Of a stretch of 64,000 bases of DNA, positions 24,412-34,300 are shown piece by piece (position 1 is the first letter of the stretch; each line of letters begins with the position of its first letter). Source of the stretch: Candidatus Gallipaludibacter merdavium (GTDB lineage Bacteria > Bacteroidota > Bacteroidia > Bacteroidales > Paludibacteraceae); the NCBI GenBank assembly GCA_017694875.1, contig JADIMG010000079.1:1-64000 (forward strand). The letters run 5' to 3'. A model generated the notes under the pieces. It ran no database searches. It was not told the DNA's origin and worked only from the letters and a program-made list of their open reading frames with translations. Position numbers and translations under genes: made by a program.

Positions 24412-25779
24412 ATGACACAAGGTTTACCATTAACGCTAGGGACTGAGCCCGTAGGAAAATTACTTCGGCAATATGCTATTCCGGCCATTATAGCCATGAC
24501 AGCTTCTTCGTTGTATAATATGGTTGATAGGATTTTTATTGGTCAAGGTGTATCTGCGTTGGCAATCTCAGGTTTGGCGGTAACTTTCCCTTTAATGAAT
24601 CTCGCGGCTGCATTTGGGTCTTTGGTTGGCGTTGGAGCGAGCACACTGATTTCAGTGAAATTGGGGCAACGTGATTATAAAACTGCCCAGCAGATATTAG
24701 GGAATGTATTGGTATTGAATACGATAATTGGTGTTGTTTTTATGCTGTTTGCCTTGCTGTTTCTTGATCCTATCCTTTTGTTCTTTGGAGCGAGTGAGCA
24801 GACAATTGGATATGCCCGTGATTACATGATTATCATTTTGTTGGGCAATCCTATTACACATATATATTTAGGATTGAATTCTGTTCTTCGTTCGGCAGGA
24901 CATCCGCAAAAGGCCATGTATGCTACTATTATGACAGTGGTTTTGAACTCTATACTTGACCCTTTGTTTATTTTTGGATTTAAGTGGGGAATTCAAGGGG
25001 CTGCCATAGCCACTATATTATCGCAACTGGTTGCTTTGCTGTGGCAGTTCAAACTGTTTTCCAATAAAGACGAATTGCTTCATTTTCATCAGGGTATCTT
25101 TCATTTGAGAAGACGTATTGTGTTTGATTCTTTGGCTATTGGCATGGCACCGTTTATGATGAATCTGGCAGCATGTTTTATTGTGATTCTGATTAATAAC
25201 GGTTTAAAGAGTCACGGTGGTGATTTGGCTATTGGTGCGTATGGAATTGTAAATAGCGTTGCTTTCCTGTTTGTGATGATTGTAATGGGATTGAATCAGG
25301 GAATGCAGCCAATAGCCGGATATAATTATGGAGCATTGCAGATGAATAGGGTTATTGGTGTACTCCGTAAAACCATATTTTATGCAACATTGATAACGAC
25401 AGCTGGTTTTCTTGCCGGTGAATTGATGCCGCGTTTGATTGTGCGGATATTCACTCCAGATGAAGCATTGACGGACTTGGCGGTCTATGGCATGCGTATT
25501 ACTGTCATGTTTTTCCCTTTGGTGGGCTTTCAAATGGTTGTGAGTAATTTCTTTCAAAGTATTGGTATGGCAAAAAAGGCTATTTTCCTGTCTTTGACCA
25601 GACAGGTCATATTCTTGATTCCTTTTTTGCTGATATTACCCCATTTCTGGGGCATAACTGGGGTGTGGGCAAGTTTGCCTGCAGCCGATTTTGTCGCTTT
25701 TGTGGTAGCGGCTATTATGTTAGTGAGTCAAATTAGAAAGTTTAAGGCCCAATATGCTTTGTTGACAGCAGAGAAATAA
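24412..25779 (+). CDS. MATE-family efflux transporter (DinF/MepA-like)
   Basis: This 455-residue inner-membrane protein begins MTQGLPLTLGTEPVGKLLRQYAIPAIIAMTASSLYNMVDRIFIG, typical of the MepA/DinF-like MATE subfamily. Twelve hydrophobic helices are visible in two halves, with QGMQPIAGYNYGA in the second half and the LRSAGHPQKAMYA loop in the first. The start is the ATG at 24412; an upstream TTG adds only two residues. It differs in subfamily from the MATE gene at 14038. A cytidylate-kinase-like gene follows after 26 bases. Confidence 0.9.
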   Translation: MTQGLPLTLGTEPVGKLLRQYAIPAIIAMTASSLYNMVDRIFIGQGVSALAISGLAVTFPLMNLAAAFGSLVGVGASTLISVKLGQRDYKTAQQILGNVLVLNTIIGVVFMLFALLFLDPILLFFGASEQTIGYARDYMIIILLGNPITHIYLGLNSVLRSAGHPQKAMYATIMTVVLNSILDPLFIFGFKWGIQGAAIATILSQLVALLWQFKLFSNKDELLHFHQGIFHLRRRIVFDSLAIGMAPFMMNLAACFIVILINNGLKSHGGDLAIGAYGIVNSVAFLFVMIVMGLNQGMQPIAGYNYGALQMNRVIGVLRKTIFYATLITTAGFLAGELMPRLIVRIFTPDEALTDLAVYGMRITVMFFPLVGFQMVVSNFFQSIGMAKKAIFLSLTRQVIFLIPFLLILPHFWGITGVWASLPAADFVAFVVAAIMLVSQIRKFKAQYALLTAEK

Positions 25780-25805
25780 AGGGAAAAAAGAAAGGAGATA
25801 ATACT

Positions 25806-26405
25806 ATGATTTTAAACATTGGAAGGCAGCTGGGAAGTGGAGGACGCGAAATAGCCAAGCGATTGGCGCAGGAACTCAATATGAAGTATTTTGATAAGGA
25901 AATTCTTTTGTTGGCAGCCAAAGATAGTGGTATTTGTGAAGAAATGTTTGAGCGTGTAGATGAGTGTGCAGAAAAGAGTGGAGGATTTTGGGGGTTGCAT
26001 GTGCCTTGGAATTCTTACTTGCCTTTTGTTTCTGGGCTTACCAATGATACGCTGTTTCAAATTCAGAGCGATGTTATTCGCAGGGAAGCGGAAAAGCATG
26101 ATTGTGTCTTTGTGGGACGTTGTGCGGATTATATTCTTCGTGAGCGCCAGGATTGTTTGAATGTTTTTGTCATGGCAAATATGCATGACAGGATTGCCCG
26201 AATCATGCAACATTATGATTTTGATGAAAAACAATCAGAAGAGCGAATGAAGAAGTCTGATAAAGAGCGTGCTGCCTATTATGATTTCTATACGGATAAG
26301 TCATGGGGAGTCGCTTCCAGTTATGACTTGTGTCTTAACACTTCTGTTTGTGGAATTGAAGGTGCAGTTAAGACAATAAAGGATTTTCTTGTTTATAAGA
26401 AATAA
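25806..26405 (+). CDS. Cytidylate kinase-like family protein
   Basis: This 199-residue P-loop protein belongs to the cytidylate_kin2 group. The nucleotide-binding loop is GRQLGSGGREIAKRLAQEL at the N-terminus, followed by YFDKEIL and later FVGRCADYIL. A lid-like segment rich in Lys/Arg (RMKKSDKERAAYY) is present. It is related to cytidylate kinase but is not the housekeeping Cmk, and members are annotated across gut bacteria without a known substrate. It starts 26 bases after the MATE gene and is probably co-transcribed with it. A perfect hairpin follows at 26412-26440. Confidence 0.8.
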   Translation: MILNIGRQLGSGGREIAKRLAQELNMKYFDKEILLLAAKDSGICEEMFERVDECAEKSGGFWGLHVPWNSYLPFVSGLTNDTLFQIQSDVIRREAEKHDCVFVGRCADYILRERQDCLNVFVMANMHDRIARIMQHYDFDEKQSEERMKKSDKERAAYYDFYTDKSWGVASSYDLCLNTSVCGIEGAVKTIKDFLVYKK

Positions 26406-26411
26406 ATGGAA

Positions 26412-26440
26412 ACAGGTAAATTGCAACGCAATTTACCTGT
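26412..26440. terminator. Convergent terminator hairpin
   Basis: ACAGGTAAATTGC (26412-26424) pairs perfectly with GCAATTTACCTGT (26428-26440) around a 3-base loop. It lies between the plus-strand kinase-like gene and the minus-strand aroB and probably serves both. Confidence 0.7.
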
Positions 26441-26479
26441 GACTTTATATAGACAAAAAGAAAGCAACTCAATGGGCTG

Positions 26480-27526
26480 TTAATTGTTCAGCAGAAAATC
26501 AACAGCCTCAAAGATTTCTTCTTTTGTGGCTGTTTGGTTGATGGCAATTTTGCCGACATCAGCCAGAAGAGTGAAGTTGATGTGTTGTATGTCCATGTTC
26601 TTTTTGTCATGCTTCATCAGATTGTATAATGTATCATATGATTTGCATGAGAGGGTAGGCAGTCCATAATGTTGCTTGGCAAAAGTGAGCATATTGCTTA
26701 GTACCGTTTTAGGAAATCCTTGTTTGATATGTGACAAGTATAATTCAGCTATCATTCCCCATAATACAGCATAACCATGTAAGATGGGATGGGGTGTTGT
26801 ATATGAGTAGCTTTCAATTGCATGTCCGATGGTATGACCAAAATTTAATGCCTTTCGGATGCCCTGTTCCTTTGGGTCTTTTTCGACGATTTGTGTCTTA
26901 ATTTCGATGTTCCGTTTTAGGAGGGTTATCAGTTCTTCTTTGTTGAAGGTCTGAACATCAAAATTCAAGGTTTGCCGCAAATCTTCTTCAGATGAAATCA
27001 ATGCGTGTTTTATCATTTCTGCATAGCCTGATAGGAGATTGTCTGGGCTGAGCGTTGCAAAACAATCTGTGGCAACAATTACATGAGCCGGTAGTTGGAA
27101 TACCCCGATTTCATTTTTCAAACCATTAAAATTTACAGCTGTTTTACCCCCCGTGGCAGCATCTACGGCTCCGAGTAGAGTCGTGGATACATTTATATAT
27201 TTCATGCCACGCTTGTAGGTGGAAGCGACAAATCCGCCTAAGTCGGTAATCATACCACCTCCAATATTGAGCAAAAGAGAATGCCTGGTAGCACCTTTTT
27301 TCCCTAATTCAGACCATAGGTAGATAGCTGTCTCTATAGTTTTGTGTTCATCCCCTGCTGTGACATTTAATTTGGTGGCATTGTCGATGGCAGGAACTTT
27401 CTTTTGAAGTTGTTGCAGGCAATAGTTTTGCGTATTTGTATCTGTCAATACGAATAATATATCATAATCGCATTCCGTTAAAAGCCGGTTAAGGTCTTGG
27501 CTTACATCAGAAGAAACTATGGTCAT
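26480..27526 (-). CDS. aroB: 3-dehydroquinate synthase
   Basis: AroB closes DAHP to 3-dehydroquinate, step two of the shikimate pathway, using NAD and a divalent metal. The 348-residue protein has GDEHKT (NAD/substrate site), GGGMITDLGGFVASTYKRGM, TTLLGAVDAATGGKTAVNF and the metal ligands in EMIKHALI, LNFGHTIGHAIES and HGYAV. It is two bases downstream of the thioesterase gene, so the two are one transcript. Confidence 0.95.
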   Translation of the reverse strand: MTIVSSDVSQDLNRLLTECDYDILFVLTDTNTQNYCLQQLQKKVPAIDNATKLNVTAGDEHKTIETAIYLWSELGKKGATRHSLLLNIGGGMITDLGGFVASTYKRGMKYINVSTTLLGAVDAATGGKTAVNFNGLKNEIGVFQLPAHVIVATDCFATLSPDNLLSGYAEMIKHALISSEEDLRQTLNFDVQTFNKEELITLLKRNIEIKTQIVEKDPKEQGIRKALNFGHTIGHAIESYSYTTPHPILHGYAVLWGMIAELYLSHIKQGFPKTVLSNMLTFAKQHYGLPTLSCKSYDTLYNLMKHDKKNMDIQHINFTLLADVGKIAINQTATKEEIFEAVDFLLNN

Positions 27527-27528
27527 AT

Positions 27529-27897
27529 TTAATTCAATTTAGACATGAAACGATTGGCATCGACAATGAAGCGTTCGTGTTCTGCCTCACCAAGCAATTC
27601 TCCTGCTTCATTTTTGACTTCAATTTGGAAAAGCAGACGACGTCCTTCCTGTTGAAGCAATGTGGCAGTACATATTGCCTTTGCTCCTATTGGCAGTGCT
27701 TTTACATGTTTTACGTTGACAAGTGTACCGACTGTTGTTTCCCCTTCTTTGAGTCCATCTACAGCCATTTGCGCTGTCGCTTCCATTAATGCTACCATGG
27801 CAGGCGTTCCAAAAACCATTAACGAACCGGAACCAAGTGCTTTTGCTGAGAGTTCTGGGGTAACTGTGATTTCCTTTATTGCTTTTGTTGCTGACAT
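27529..27897 (-). CDS. Thioesterase (FlK-like hotdog fold)
   Basis: This 122-residue hotdog-fold protein shows GTPAMVALMEATAQMAVDG, which resembles the active-site helix of fluoroacetyl-CoA thioesterase-like proteins, followed by TTVGTLVNVKHVKALPIGAKA and GEAEHERFIVDANRF. The family cleaves acyl-CoA or related thioesters, and the physiological substrate is unknown. It is the first gene of the aroB transcript; a functional link to aromatic synthesis is not evident. The nearest good minus-strand promoter lies about 250 bases upstream (28156-28186). Confidence 0.78.
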   Translation of the reverse strand: MSATKAIKEITVTPELSAKALGSGSLMVFGTPAMVALMEATAQMAVDGLKEGETTVGTLVNVKHVKALPIGAKAICTATLLQQEGRRLLFQIEVKNEAGELLGEAEHERFIVDANRFMSKLN

Positions 27898-28005
27898 TTT
27901 GTTATTGTTTTTGGTGTTTTAGTACTAATAATTCGTGTTTGCAGCTATCAAATAGTTTCTGATATGTTAAAATCGAGTTAAATGTAGATTTTTGATATGA
28001 TTTGT

Positions 28006-28037
28006 CTTGCACATAAATATAAAAGCCTATATCTTTG
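28006..28037 (+). promoter_or_regulatory. Promoter of candidate small RNA
   Basis: CTTG (28006-28009), a 20-base spacer and TATCTTTG (28030-28037). The start of transcription is expected near 28042. Confidence 0.6.
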
Positions 28038-28041
28038 CATC

Positions 28042-28112
28042 GTGTTTTTCATGGTATTAGATTTAAGGTTAAGTAAAGATTGGGTTGTCGTGATGACAAC
28101 CTTTCTTTTTTT
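28042..28112 (+). ncRNA. Candidate small RNA of about 70 nt
   Basis: The stretch runs from the promoter above to a terminator hairpin: GGTTGTC (28083-28089), a 5-base loop, GACAACC (28095-28101), then a T-rich run. The middle part reads GGTATTAGATTTAAGGTTAA; I believe similar segments recur ahead of variable hairpins in other Bacteroides genomes, but this is recollection and unverified. Any peptide read from the ATG inside it runs through the terminator and looks unreal. Confidence 0.5.
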
Positions 28113-28155
28113 TATCTTTTCCTGTTTGTACCATCCATTTGTTTTAATCCTTCTG

Positions 28156-28186
28156 CAAAGATACGCAAAGCTAAGTGGTGCACAAA
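28156..28186 (-). promoter_or_regulatory. Minus-strand promoter facing the small RNA
   Basis: On the minus strand TTTG (28183-28186), a 19-base spacer and TATCTTTG (28156-28163) match the consensus exactly. Its transcript would start near 28150, run antisense through the candidate small RNA and could reach the thioesterase-aroB genes with a leader of about 250 nt. Confidence 0.6.
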
Positions 28187-28602
28187 TGAAAAATACATTT
28201 TTTCAGAATGGCAACAAAATGGCATAATGTGTAGAAATGGGGCTGTATGAAGAGTCCGTTGTAAAGTTAAAATCAGGCATATAACTTCGCCAATGTGAAA
28301 AGGGAGAATGGAATGCCTGTACACTCAATGAAAGGGGCTGCGGAAAGCCTTGACGTTAGCATTGAAAATTCCGTAAACGCATTGTTGCTTCTCCTGAAAG
28401 AAGTTCCGCATATAGTTTCATAGTGTTTTTTTATGTATTGTTGTCGGGAATGTGTGTGTCATTGGAAAAATGGCAGAAGTGCGTTTTTTTGATACGAAAA
28501 TAGTAACAATAAATCTTTCTAACAGCTCACTTTTCGCATAGCCTCATCCCCCATACAATCAGTTGGATAACTGGTCAAAGGGTAGTATGTTTGTCGCGCT
28601 GG

Positions 28603-29364
28603 TTAGTTGGAGGTAAACCAATCTTTAAACTCCTGTACCTTTGCCTTGCTGATAAGTATCCGTTCGGTGGGTACAATCAGATTGACAGCCAAACGATTGT
28701 TAAACCATAAATCTATATCACGTATGGCATGCTTTGATAAAATATATTGTCGGTTGGCTCTGAAAAATTGGTGCGGATTCAACGATTCTGCCAGTTCGTC
28801 TAAGGTTTGAGGAAAAACAAACTCTTTCCGGTTTTTATCAACTGCTTTCACCTGACCGTCGGAAATGTAGAAAAAGAGGATTTCTTCGGCATCGATGGGA
28901 ATGAATTTGTCGGACTTGATTGGTATGAGAAAATGAGTCTTGTATTTTTCACTTTTCCTCAGCTCATTGACAAGAGTAGAATAATTGACCGGTTGCCTCA
29001 ATTTATTATTTCCCAATCCTTCCAATTTATTAAGTGCACCTTTCAGGTCAGATGGTGTAATAGGCTTCAAAAGATAGTCTATACTGTTTACTTTAAATGC
29101 CTTTAAAGCATATTCATCATAAGCGGTAGTAAAAATGATGGGAGAGGTAATGTCGATGTAATGAAATATCTCAAAAGAATCACCATCTGCCAGATGAATG
29201 TCCATAAAAACCAAGTCGGGCATAGGGTGTGTTTTCAACCAATTGACAGTATCCATGATACTATCGGTTTCTCCAACAATAGAAATATCGAAGCCTGCTT
29301 CCTCTATGGCGGCTTTCAGATTGCGTAATGCTGCTTTTTCATCTTCTATTATTAGCGCATTCAT
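28603..29364 (-). CDS. LytTR-family response regulator
   Basis: This 253-residue regulator has an N-terminal receiver domain (acidic EDE at 7-9, phospho-acceptor Asp55 in LVFMDIHLADG, then TTAYDEYALKAFKVNSIDYLLKP) and a C-terminal LytTR DNA-binding domain from about residue 150 (FFRANRQYILSKHAIRDIDLWFNNRLAV). It is the last gene of the metal-efflux operon and overlaps the kinase gene by 4 bases. It most likely activates this operon in response to the adjacent kinase, though the signal is unknown. Confidence 0.9.
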   Translation of the reverse strand: MNALIIEDEKAALRNLKAAIEEAGFDISIVGETDSIMDTVNWLKTHPMPDLVFMDIHLADGDSFEIFHYIDITSPIIFTTAYDEYALKAFKVNSIDYLLKPITPSDLKGALNKLEGLGNNKLRQPVNYSTLVNELRKSEKYKTHFLIPIKSDKFIPIDAEEILFFYISDGQVKAVDKNRKEFVFPQTLDELAESLNPHQFFRANRQYILSKHAIRDIDLWFNNRLAVNLIVPTERILISKAKVQEFKDWFTSN

Positions 29365-30392
29365 ATAAGGGGTAGTTTAATGGTGAAAAAATCATCTTCT
29401 GCTTTGACTTCAATATCTCGTTTAAACAACAGCTGATACCTTTTTGACAAATTGTCAAGTCCAATTTGTGTACTACAATCATTGGTAAGTCTGGGTTGCA
29501 GATGATTGCTGACAATTACCTGATCATCTGTTGCGTGTATCGATATGAGGAGAGGTTTGCGGTTGCTGATTTCATTATGCTTAATGGCGTTTTCTATCAA
29601 CATTTGTATAGCCATTGGCGGAAGAGACTTATGCAAGGATGATGGATCCGTTTGAATGTCGAAATTGAGATTGTCCTCATATCTCATTTTTTGCAGATAG
29701 ATATATGATTGGGCATACGCAAGTTCCTCTTCCAATGTAACTGTATGGCTCTCATTGTCCTGCAAAGTATAGCGTAATACCTTTGACAATTCCTGTACAT
29801 AATATTGTGCCTTGTCAGGGTTTTCCCGAATTAGAGAGTACAAGGTATTCAGTGAATTGAAAAGCATGTGGGGGTTCAATTGGCTTTTCAGTGTCTCATA
29901 TTGGCACAACAGATTTTCGGTGCGCAGGTTTTGATTGTCTTGCAACACCAGCTGGCTTCTGCGAGCCATGTGGATGAGATAGCAGCTGCCAACCACAATG
30001 CATGTCATCAGGAAATCGCGTAGTGGATGCAGGTAATGGTGCAGCAAAGCGTCAATAGCGGGAATGTTGTAATAATGGTGCAGCAGGACAAATCCTTTCC
30101 CAAGCAGGCTATTGAGTATCCAGGTCAGAATGAAGGATAGGGCCAGCTGTTTCCATCCTATGCGCACCATACCCATGTTGAAGCGGAATATTTTAATGTT
30201 TAGGGCAAACAGTAGTAACAAGGAGAATAATGTGAAAATGACTTCACTTATAACGTCTATTATTCTCATGTCAGCAAACAGGGAGTCACTGCTGGAAAGC
30301 GCTATCAACTCGGGCAAATGTGTTAGAAATGCTACCAGAATAGAGATAATCCCAATAATATAGACATATTTATTACGGGTAATACTTTTCAT
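29361..30392 (-). CDS. LytS-type sensor histidine kinase
   Basis: This 343-residue inner-membrane kinase has four hydrophobic helices (residues of about 10-30, 50-67, 83-97 and 125-143) and a His_kinase domain with phospho-acceptor His175 in LKSQLNPHMLFNSLNTLYSLI. The ATP-binding part shows PPMAIQMLIENAIKHN (N box). There is no periplasmic sensor domain of any size, so it may sense within the membrane. It overlaps the adaptor gene and the response regulator gene by 4 bases each (ATGA type), so all are translated from one mRNA. Confidence 0.88.
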   Translation of the reverse strand: MKSITRNKYVYIIGIISILVAFLTHLPELIALSSSDSLFADMRIIDVISEVIFTLFSLLLLFALNIKIFRFNMGMVRIGWKQLALSFILTWILNSLLGKGFVLLHHYYNIPAIDALLHHYLHPLRDFLMTCIVVGSCYLIHMARRSQLVLQDNQNLRTENLLCQYETLKSQLNPHMLFNSLNTLYSLIRENPDKAQYYVQELSKVLRYTLQDNESHTVTLEEELAYAQSYIYLQKMRYEDNLNFDIQTDPSSLHKSLPPMAIQMLIENAIKHNEISNRKPLLISIHATDDQVIVSNHLQPRLTNDCSTQIGLDNLSKRYQLLFKRDIEVKAEDDFFTIKLPLI

Positions 30393-31300
30393 TCCGCAAA
30401 AGTATTAATTATTCTTGATTTTTGATTGACATACATTCCTGCGCAGAAATCAGAGCGCGTTTCCAAGGGGCGCGCAAATACCTTTATAGACCTGTTTTCA
30501 TTATCTACTTTCTGGTTTATGCTGATGATTTCTGCCTCAAAGTTTTCTTCTCCCATTCCATTCACACGGAACTCAAGCCGATTGCCTACATGCAGGCTTC
30601 TGATATCTTTTTCGTAAGCTGTCAGTTGAATCAGCAGATGACTGTTGTCAATAATGTCACATATGGGGTCACCTGGATTCAGATATTTACCTATATTGAC
30701 ATTGGTTGTAGTAATACTGCCACTCAATGGGGCTTGAATTTCCATGCGTGTTATCATACCATTGGTTTGCAGGTCGTTTACATCAACACCTAAAAGCGAC
30801 AATTGAGCAGCCAAGGCTTCCGACTTACTTTTAACTGACAGAAAATCGGCCTTGCTTTGTTGAAACTGTTTTTCTGATGCGGCATCCTGGGCTACAAGAT
30901 TTTGCTGGCGTTGATATTCCTTCTCTAAAAATTCCAACTGTGCAGTAGCATCCAGATAACTCTGTTGCAGATTGATAAATTCAGGATTGTCCAATACGGC
31001 AATAACATCACCTTTCTTTACTGATTTTCCGACAAGAAGAGAGGTGCTTTCCACAATACCGCCCATAAGGGCGCTTACGGTAGCTTGCTGTTGGGGGGCA
31101 ACAATAAAAATACCGTTAAATGTGGTGGCATTGGCTACATTGGTAGCTCCGCTTACTGCATCAGTGGTTGTGCTGTCAGGTTTCGTTTCTGTCTCGATAT
31201 GAGTGGAGACGGGTGATGGGGTTGCTTCTGATGTCTCTTGTTTTGGCTGGTTGCAGGCAACCATGTATAGCGAAATGGCTAAATAGAATATGGCTTTCAT
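30389..31300 (-). CDS. RND efflux periplasmic adaptor, short form
   Basis: This 303-residue lipoprotein (Cys16 in MVAC) is the membrane-fusion adaptor of the efflux pump. The barrel-sandwich hybrid starts at VSALMGGIVESTSLLVGKSVKKGDVIAVLDNPEF, followed by a helical hairpin (LEKEYQRQQNLVAQDAASEKQFQQSK) and a second lipoyl half (IQAPLSGSITTTNVNIGKYLNPGD), then a beta-barrel (LIQLTAYEKDIRSL). It stops at CAGMYVNQKSRIINTFAE, before most of the membrane-proximal domain that longer CzcB/CusB proteins carry. The Cys and acidic residues near the N-terminus (EATPS...DSTTTD) form a disordered linker without an obvious metal motif. Confidence 0.82.
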   Translation of the reverse strand: MKAIFYLAISLYMVACNQPKQETSEATPSPVSTHIETETKPDSTTTDAVSGATNVANATTFNGIFIVAPQQQATVSALMGGIVESTSLLVGKSVKKGDVIAVLDNPEFINLQQSYLDATAQLEFLEKEYQRQQNLVAQDAASEKQFQQSKADFLSVKSKSEALAAQLSLLGVDVNDLQTNGMITRMEIQAPLSGSITTTNVNIGKYLNPGDPICDIIDNSHLLIQLTAYEKDIRSLHVGNRLEFRVNGMGEENFEAEIISINQKVDNENRSIKVFARPLETRSDFCAGMYVNQKSRIINTFAE

Positions 31301-31314
31301 TTCTGTATGTAATG

Positions 31315-34300
31315 TTATTTGGTATATAACTCTAGTTCTAATGCTGAAATATTATATGAATATACAGTTTCAATATAGTTTTGATAGATGTTTCGGGCTG
31401 TTTCAAGACTTTGCACAAATTCAACTATGCCAATAGCGCTCTCTTGAAATTGCAACAGTGCCCCTTCCGTAAGGGAGCGAGCCTCTTTCAAGGCTGCATT
31501 GACATAATAGTCCAAGGTCTTTTGCTGTTGGCTAAGTTGGCTTTGCAGCTCAATTACTTTGTTGCTCAACAAGGCTTTGTTTTGCACTTCTTCCCATTCG
31601 GCCATCTTCAAATCCATTTTGGCTTGTTTGCAACGGCTCATTTGTGGAAAGAAAAGGATGGGAAAGGAAATACCAACCATCCAGGAATCCAGACCGGTAG
31701 AAGGAGTAATTTTTTGATTGACATACCCCAATACGATTTCGGGGAAAAACTTGCTTTTTTCAACATTCAACATGTTCTTTTTTTCTGTTACCAAGCTTTG
31801 AAAATAGTCCATGTGCGTAGCAGAGAGTGTCGTATCTGTTATGTTGTCAAGCGTAAAGGTTGTCAATGAAGTATCGGCAGGCACAATCTGTTCAGGAGAA
31901 TAACAGCTCCATGTGAAACGTCTGGCAGATAGTTTCAAGTCTTCCCATGCTTTCATTTTGCGTGTGCGTAAATCAGCCGCCATAGCATTGATAGTGTTTT
32001 TTTCCAATAGGCTGATATCCCCTTGCTGATAGCGCAATTCACTTGTCTTGCTCAGTTGGAGAGCCAAAGAATCCTGTTCGTCGTAAAGGGAATAAATATG
32101 AAACGCATATTGGTAGTAGGCCCAAGCCCGTTTTACTTCCGCAATGATTTCTTTTTGCACCATATCCCGGTAGAGACCATCCTTTGTAATTTGTGTATTG
32201 ACCAATGCATTTTTATAGAACGGCGTTAGCAATGAGCCTAGGGATTGTTCCACTGAAAGTTCGTTGTCCTTACTGTATGTGCCGTTTAACTGTCCCCACG
32301 AATAATTGAAGGAGGTGCTGCCGCCATCCCACACTTCTCCACGTGTGGCTTTGCTTCTTTCTATTGCCGTATTGGCCATTTTAAGTCGTGGATGGTTTTC
32401 TGTTGCAATGGCTATAGCCTCGTCCAGACTTACAGTACGGACAGGTGTTTCTGCAAAAGCAAAGGAAACCATCAGCAAGCAGCATATCATAATAGGAAGT
32501 TTTTTGCTTTTGTTGGACTGTACGTTTTTTTTCTTTCTCCATGAATAAGAGAGCATACTTACCAGTTTATAAAATGCAGGGATAATAATCAGGGTAAGCA
32601 GGGTAGAAACAATCAAGCCGCCGATTACCACTGTGGCCAATGGTTTTTGAATTTCAGAACCGGCCGATTGTGCAATGGCCATGGGCACAAACCCCAGCGA
32701 AGCCACAAGACCTGTAAGAAATACCGGACGGAGCAGATGCGGACAGCCATGTCGGATAATAGTATCAGTTGTCATATAATATTTTCCACTTTTGCGCAGG
32801 GCATTGAAATGATTAATCATAAGTATACCATTGAGCACGGCGACACCAAACAAAGCTATAAACCCGACACCTGCAGAAATGCTGAATGGCAAACCTCTCA
32901 CCCATAGGGCAACAATTCCACCGATAATGGATAAAGGGATTGTGGAGAAAACAACCAAAGAATAAATTACACTACGGAACGCAAAGAATAGCAGTAGCAG
33001 AATCAATATAAGGGCTACAGGAATAACCACTGACAATGTTCGGATGGCATTTTGAAGATTCTCGAATTGTCCTCCGTATTCGAAGTAATAGCCAGGTTTG
33101 AGCTGGATGTTTTCATCCAGTACCTTTTGAATGTCGGAAACTACCTGCTGTATATCAGCATCCCGGACGTTAACGCCGACCACAATACGCCTCTTGGTTG
33201 CATCCCGGTTTATTTGTAATGGACCGTTTACCAAGGAAATGCTAGCCACTTCACTAACGGGTAATTGGATGTTGTCTGTGGTACGTACAAACAGCCTGTT
33301 TAAGTCCAATTCCTTTGTTTTCTGATTGTCCAGGCGTACAACAAGGTCAAAACGTCTTTCGTTTTCAAACACGACACCTGCCACTTCACCTGCATAGGCC
33401 GTTCTGATAATCGTGTTAAGCTCCTCTATATTAATACCATAGCGGGCAATTTTTGAACGGTCATAATTAACAACTAATTGTGGAAGTCCCATGGCTTGTT
33501 CAACAATCACATCGGATGCGCCTGGCACTTTCTCTATATAGGTAGCGGCTTCTTTGGCACGTGCATACAGCTCTTCCATGTCCTCACCGTAGAGTTTGAT
33601 GGCTATGTCGGCTTTTGCACCTGTCATCAGCTCATTGAAGCGCAATTGGATGGGCTGGCTGAAATTGAACTCTGCATCGGTGATTGGTTCCAATGCTTGT
33701 TTCATCTTGTCCACCATTTCTGCCCTGCTGCTGGCAGAAGTCCATTCCTCAAAAGGCTTCATAACAATCATGACATCGGCGTCTTCCACAGCCATGGGGT
33801 CGGTAGGGACTTCTGCTGTACCAATTTTTGCCACAACATGTTCAATCTCAGGAAATGTCTCCTTCAGAAGCTTTTCTGCCCGTAAGGAGGTTTCTATGCT
33901 TTTGCTGAGTGAACTACCGGCGGGAAGTGTCATTTGCATGGCAAAGTCACCTTCATCGAGAGTAGGAATGAACTCAGCTCCCAAGCGTTTGAACAAGAAC
34001 AAAGAGGCAATTAACAGTGCAAACGCCGTAAGGATAGTAGCCCCTACATGCTTCAGCGTAAATGACAAGACCTTTTTGTAAACCTTGTTGAGATAGTTAA
34101 AGAAACGGTCTGCAAAGGTCGGTTTTATGTTCAAGTCTTTTTTGAGGAATGCCGAAGCCATCATGGGGACATAGGTAAGTGAAAGCAGTAAAGCCCCGAT
34201 GATGCAGAACACTAAGGTCTGAGCCATTGGTGTAAAATACTTTCCTTCTATGCCTGACAGGGTCAAGATGGGGAAAAATACAATCAAAATGATTAATACG

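Larger units (their letters stand above)
27898..28602. other. Long non-coding region with candidate small RNA
   Basis: This 705-base gap holds no convincing gene. It contains a plus-strand promoter and hairpin terminator (candidate RNA at 28042-28112) and a consensus minus-strand promoter (28156-28186) facing it. The right half (28230-28602), downstream of the response regulator gene, shows only weak pairing and no recognised element. Confidence 0.5.

Noticed and set aside
27997..28227. 76-codon plus-strand frame over the small RNA region
   Set aside because: It runs through a promoter box and through a strong terminator hairpin and has no family features.
28112..28324. 70-codon minus-strand frame in the same gap
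   Set aside because: It overlaps a consensus promoter and shows no domain; composition looks random.
30389..30400. Frameshift at the end of the adaptor gene
   Set aside because: The stop codon overlaps the kinase start in an ATGA junction identical to the next junction, so it is a designed end, not an error.
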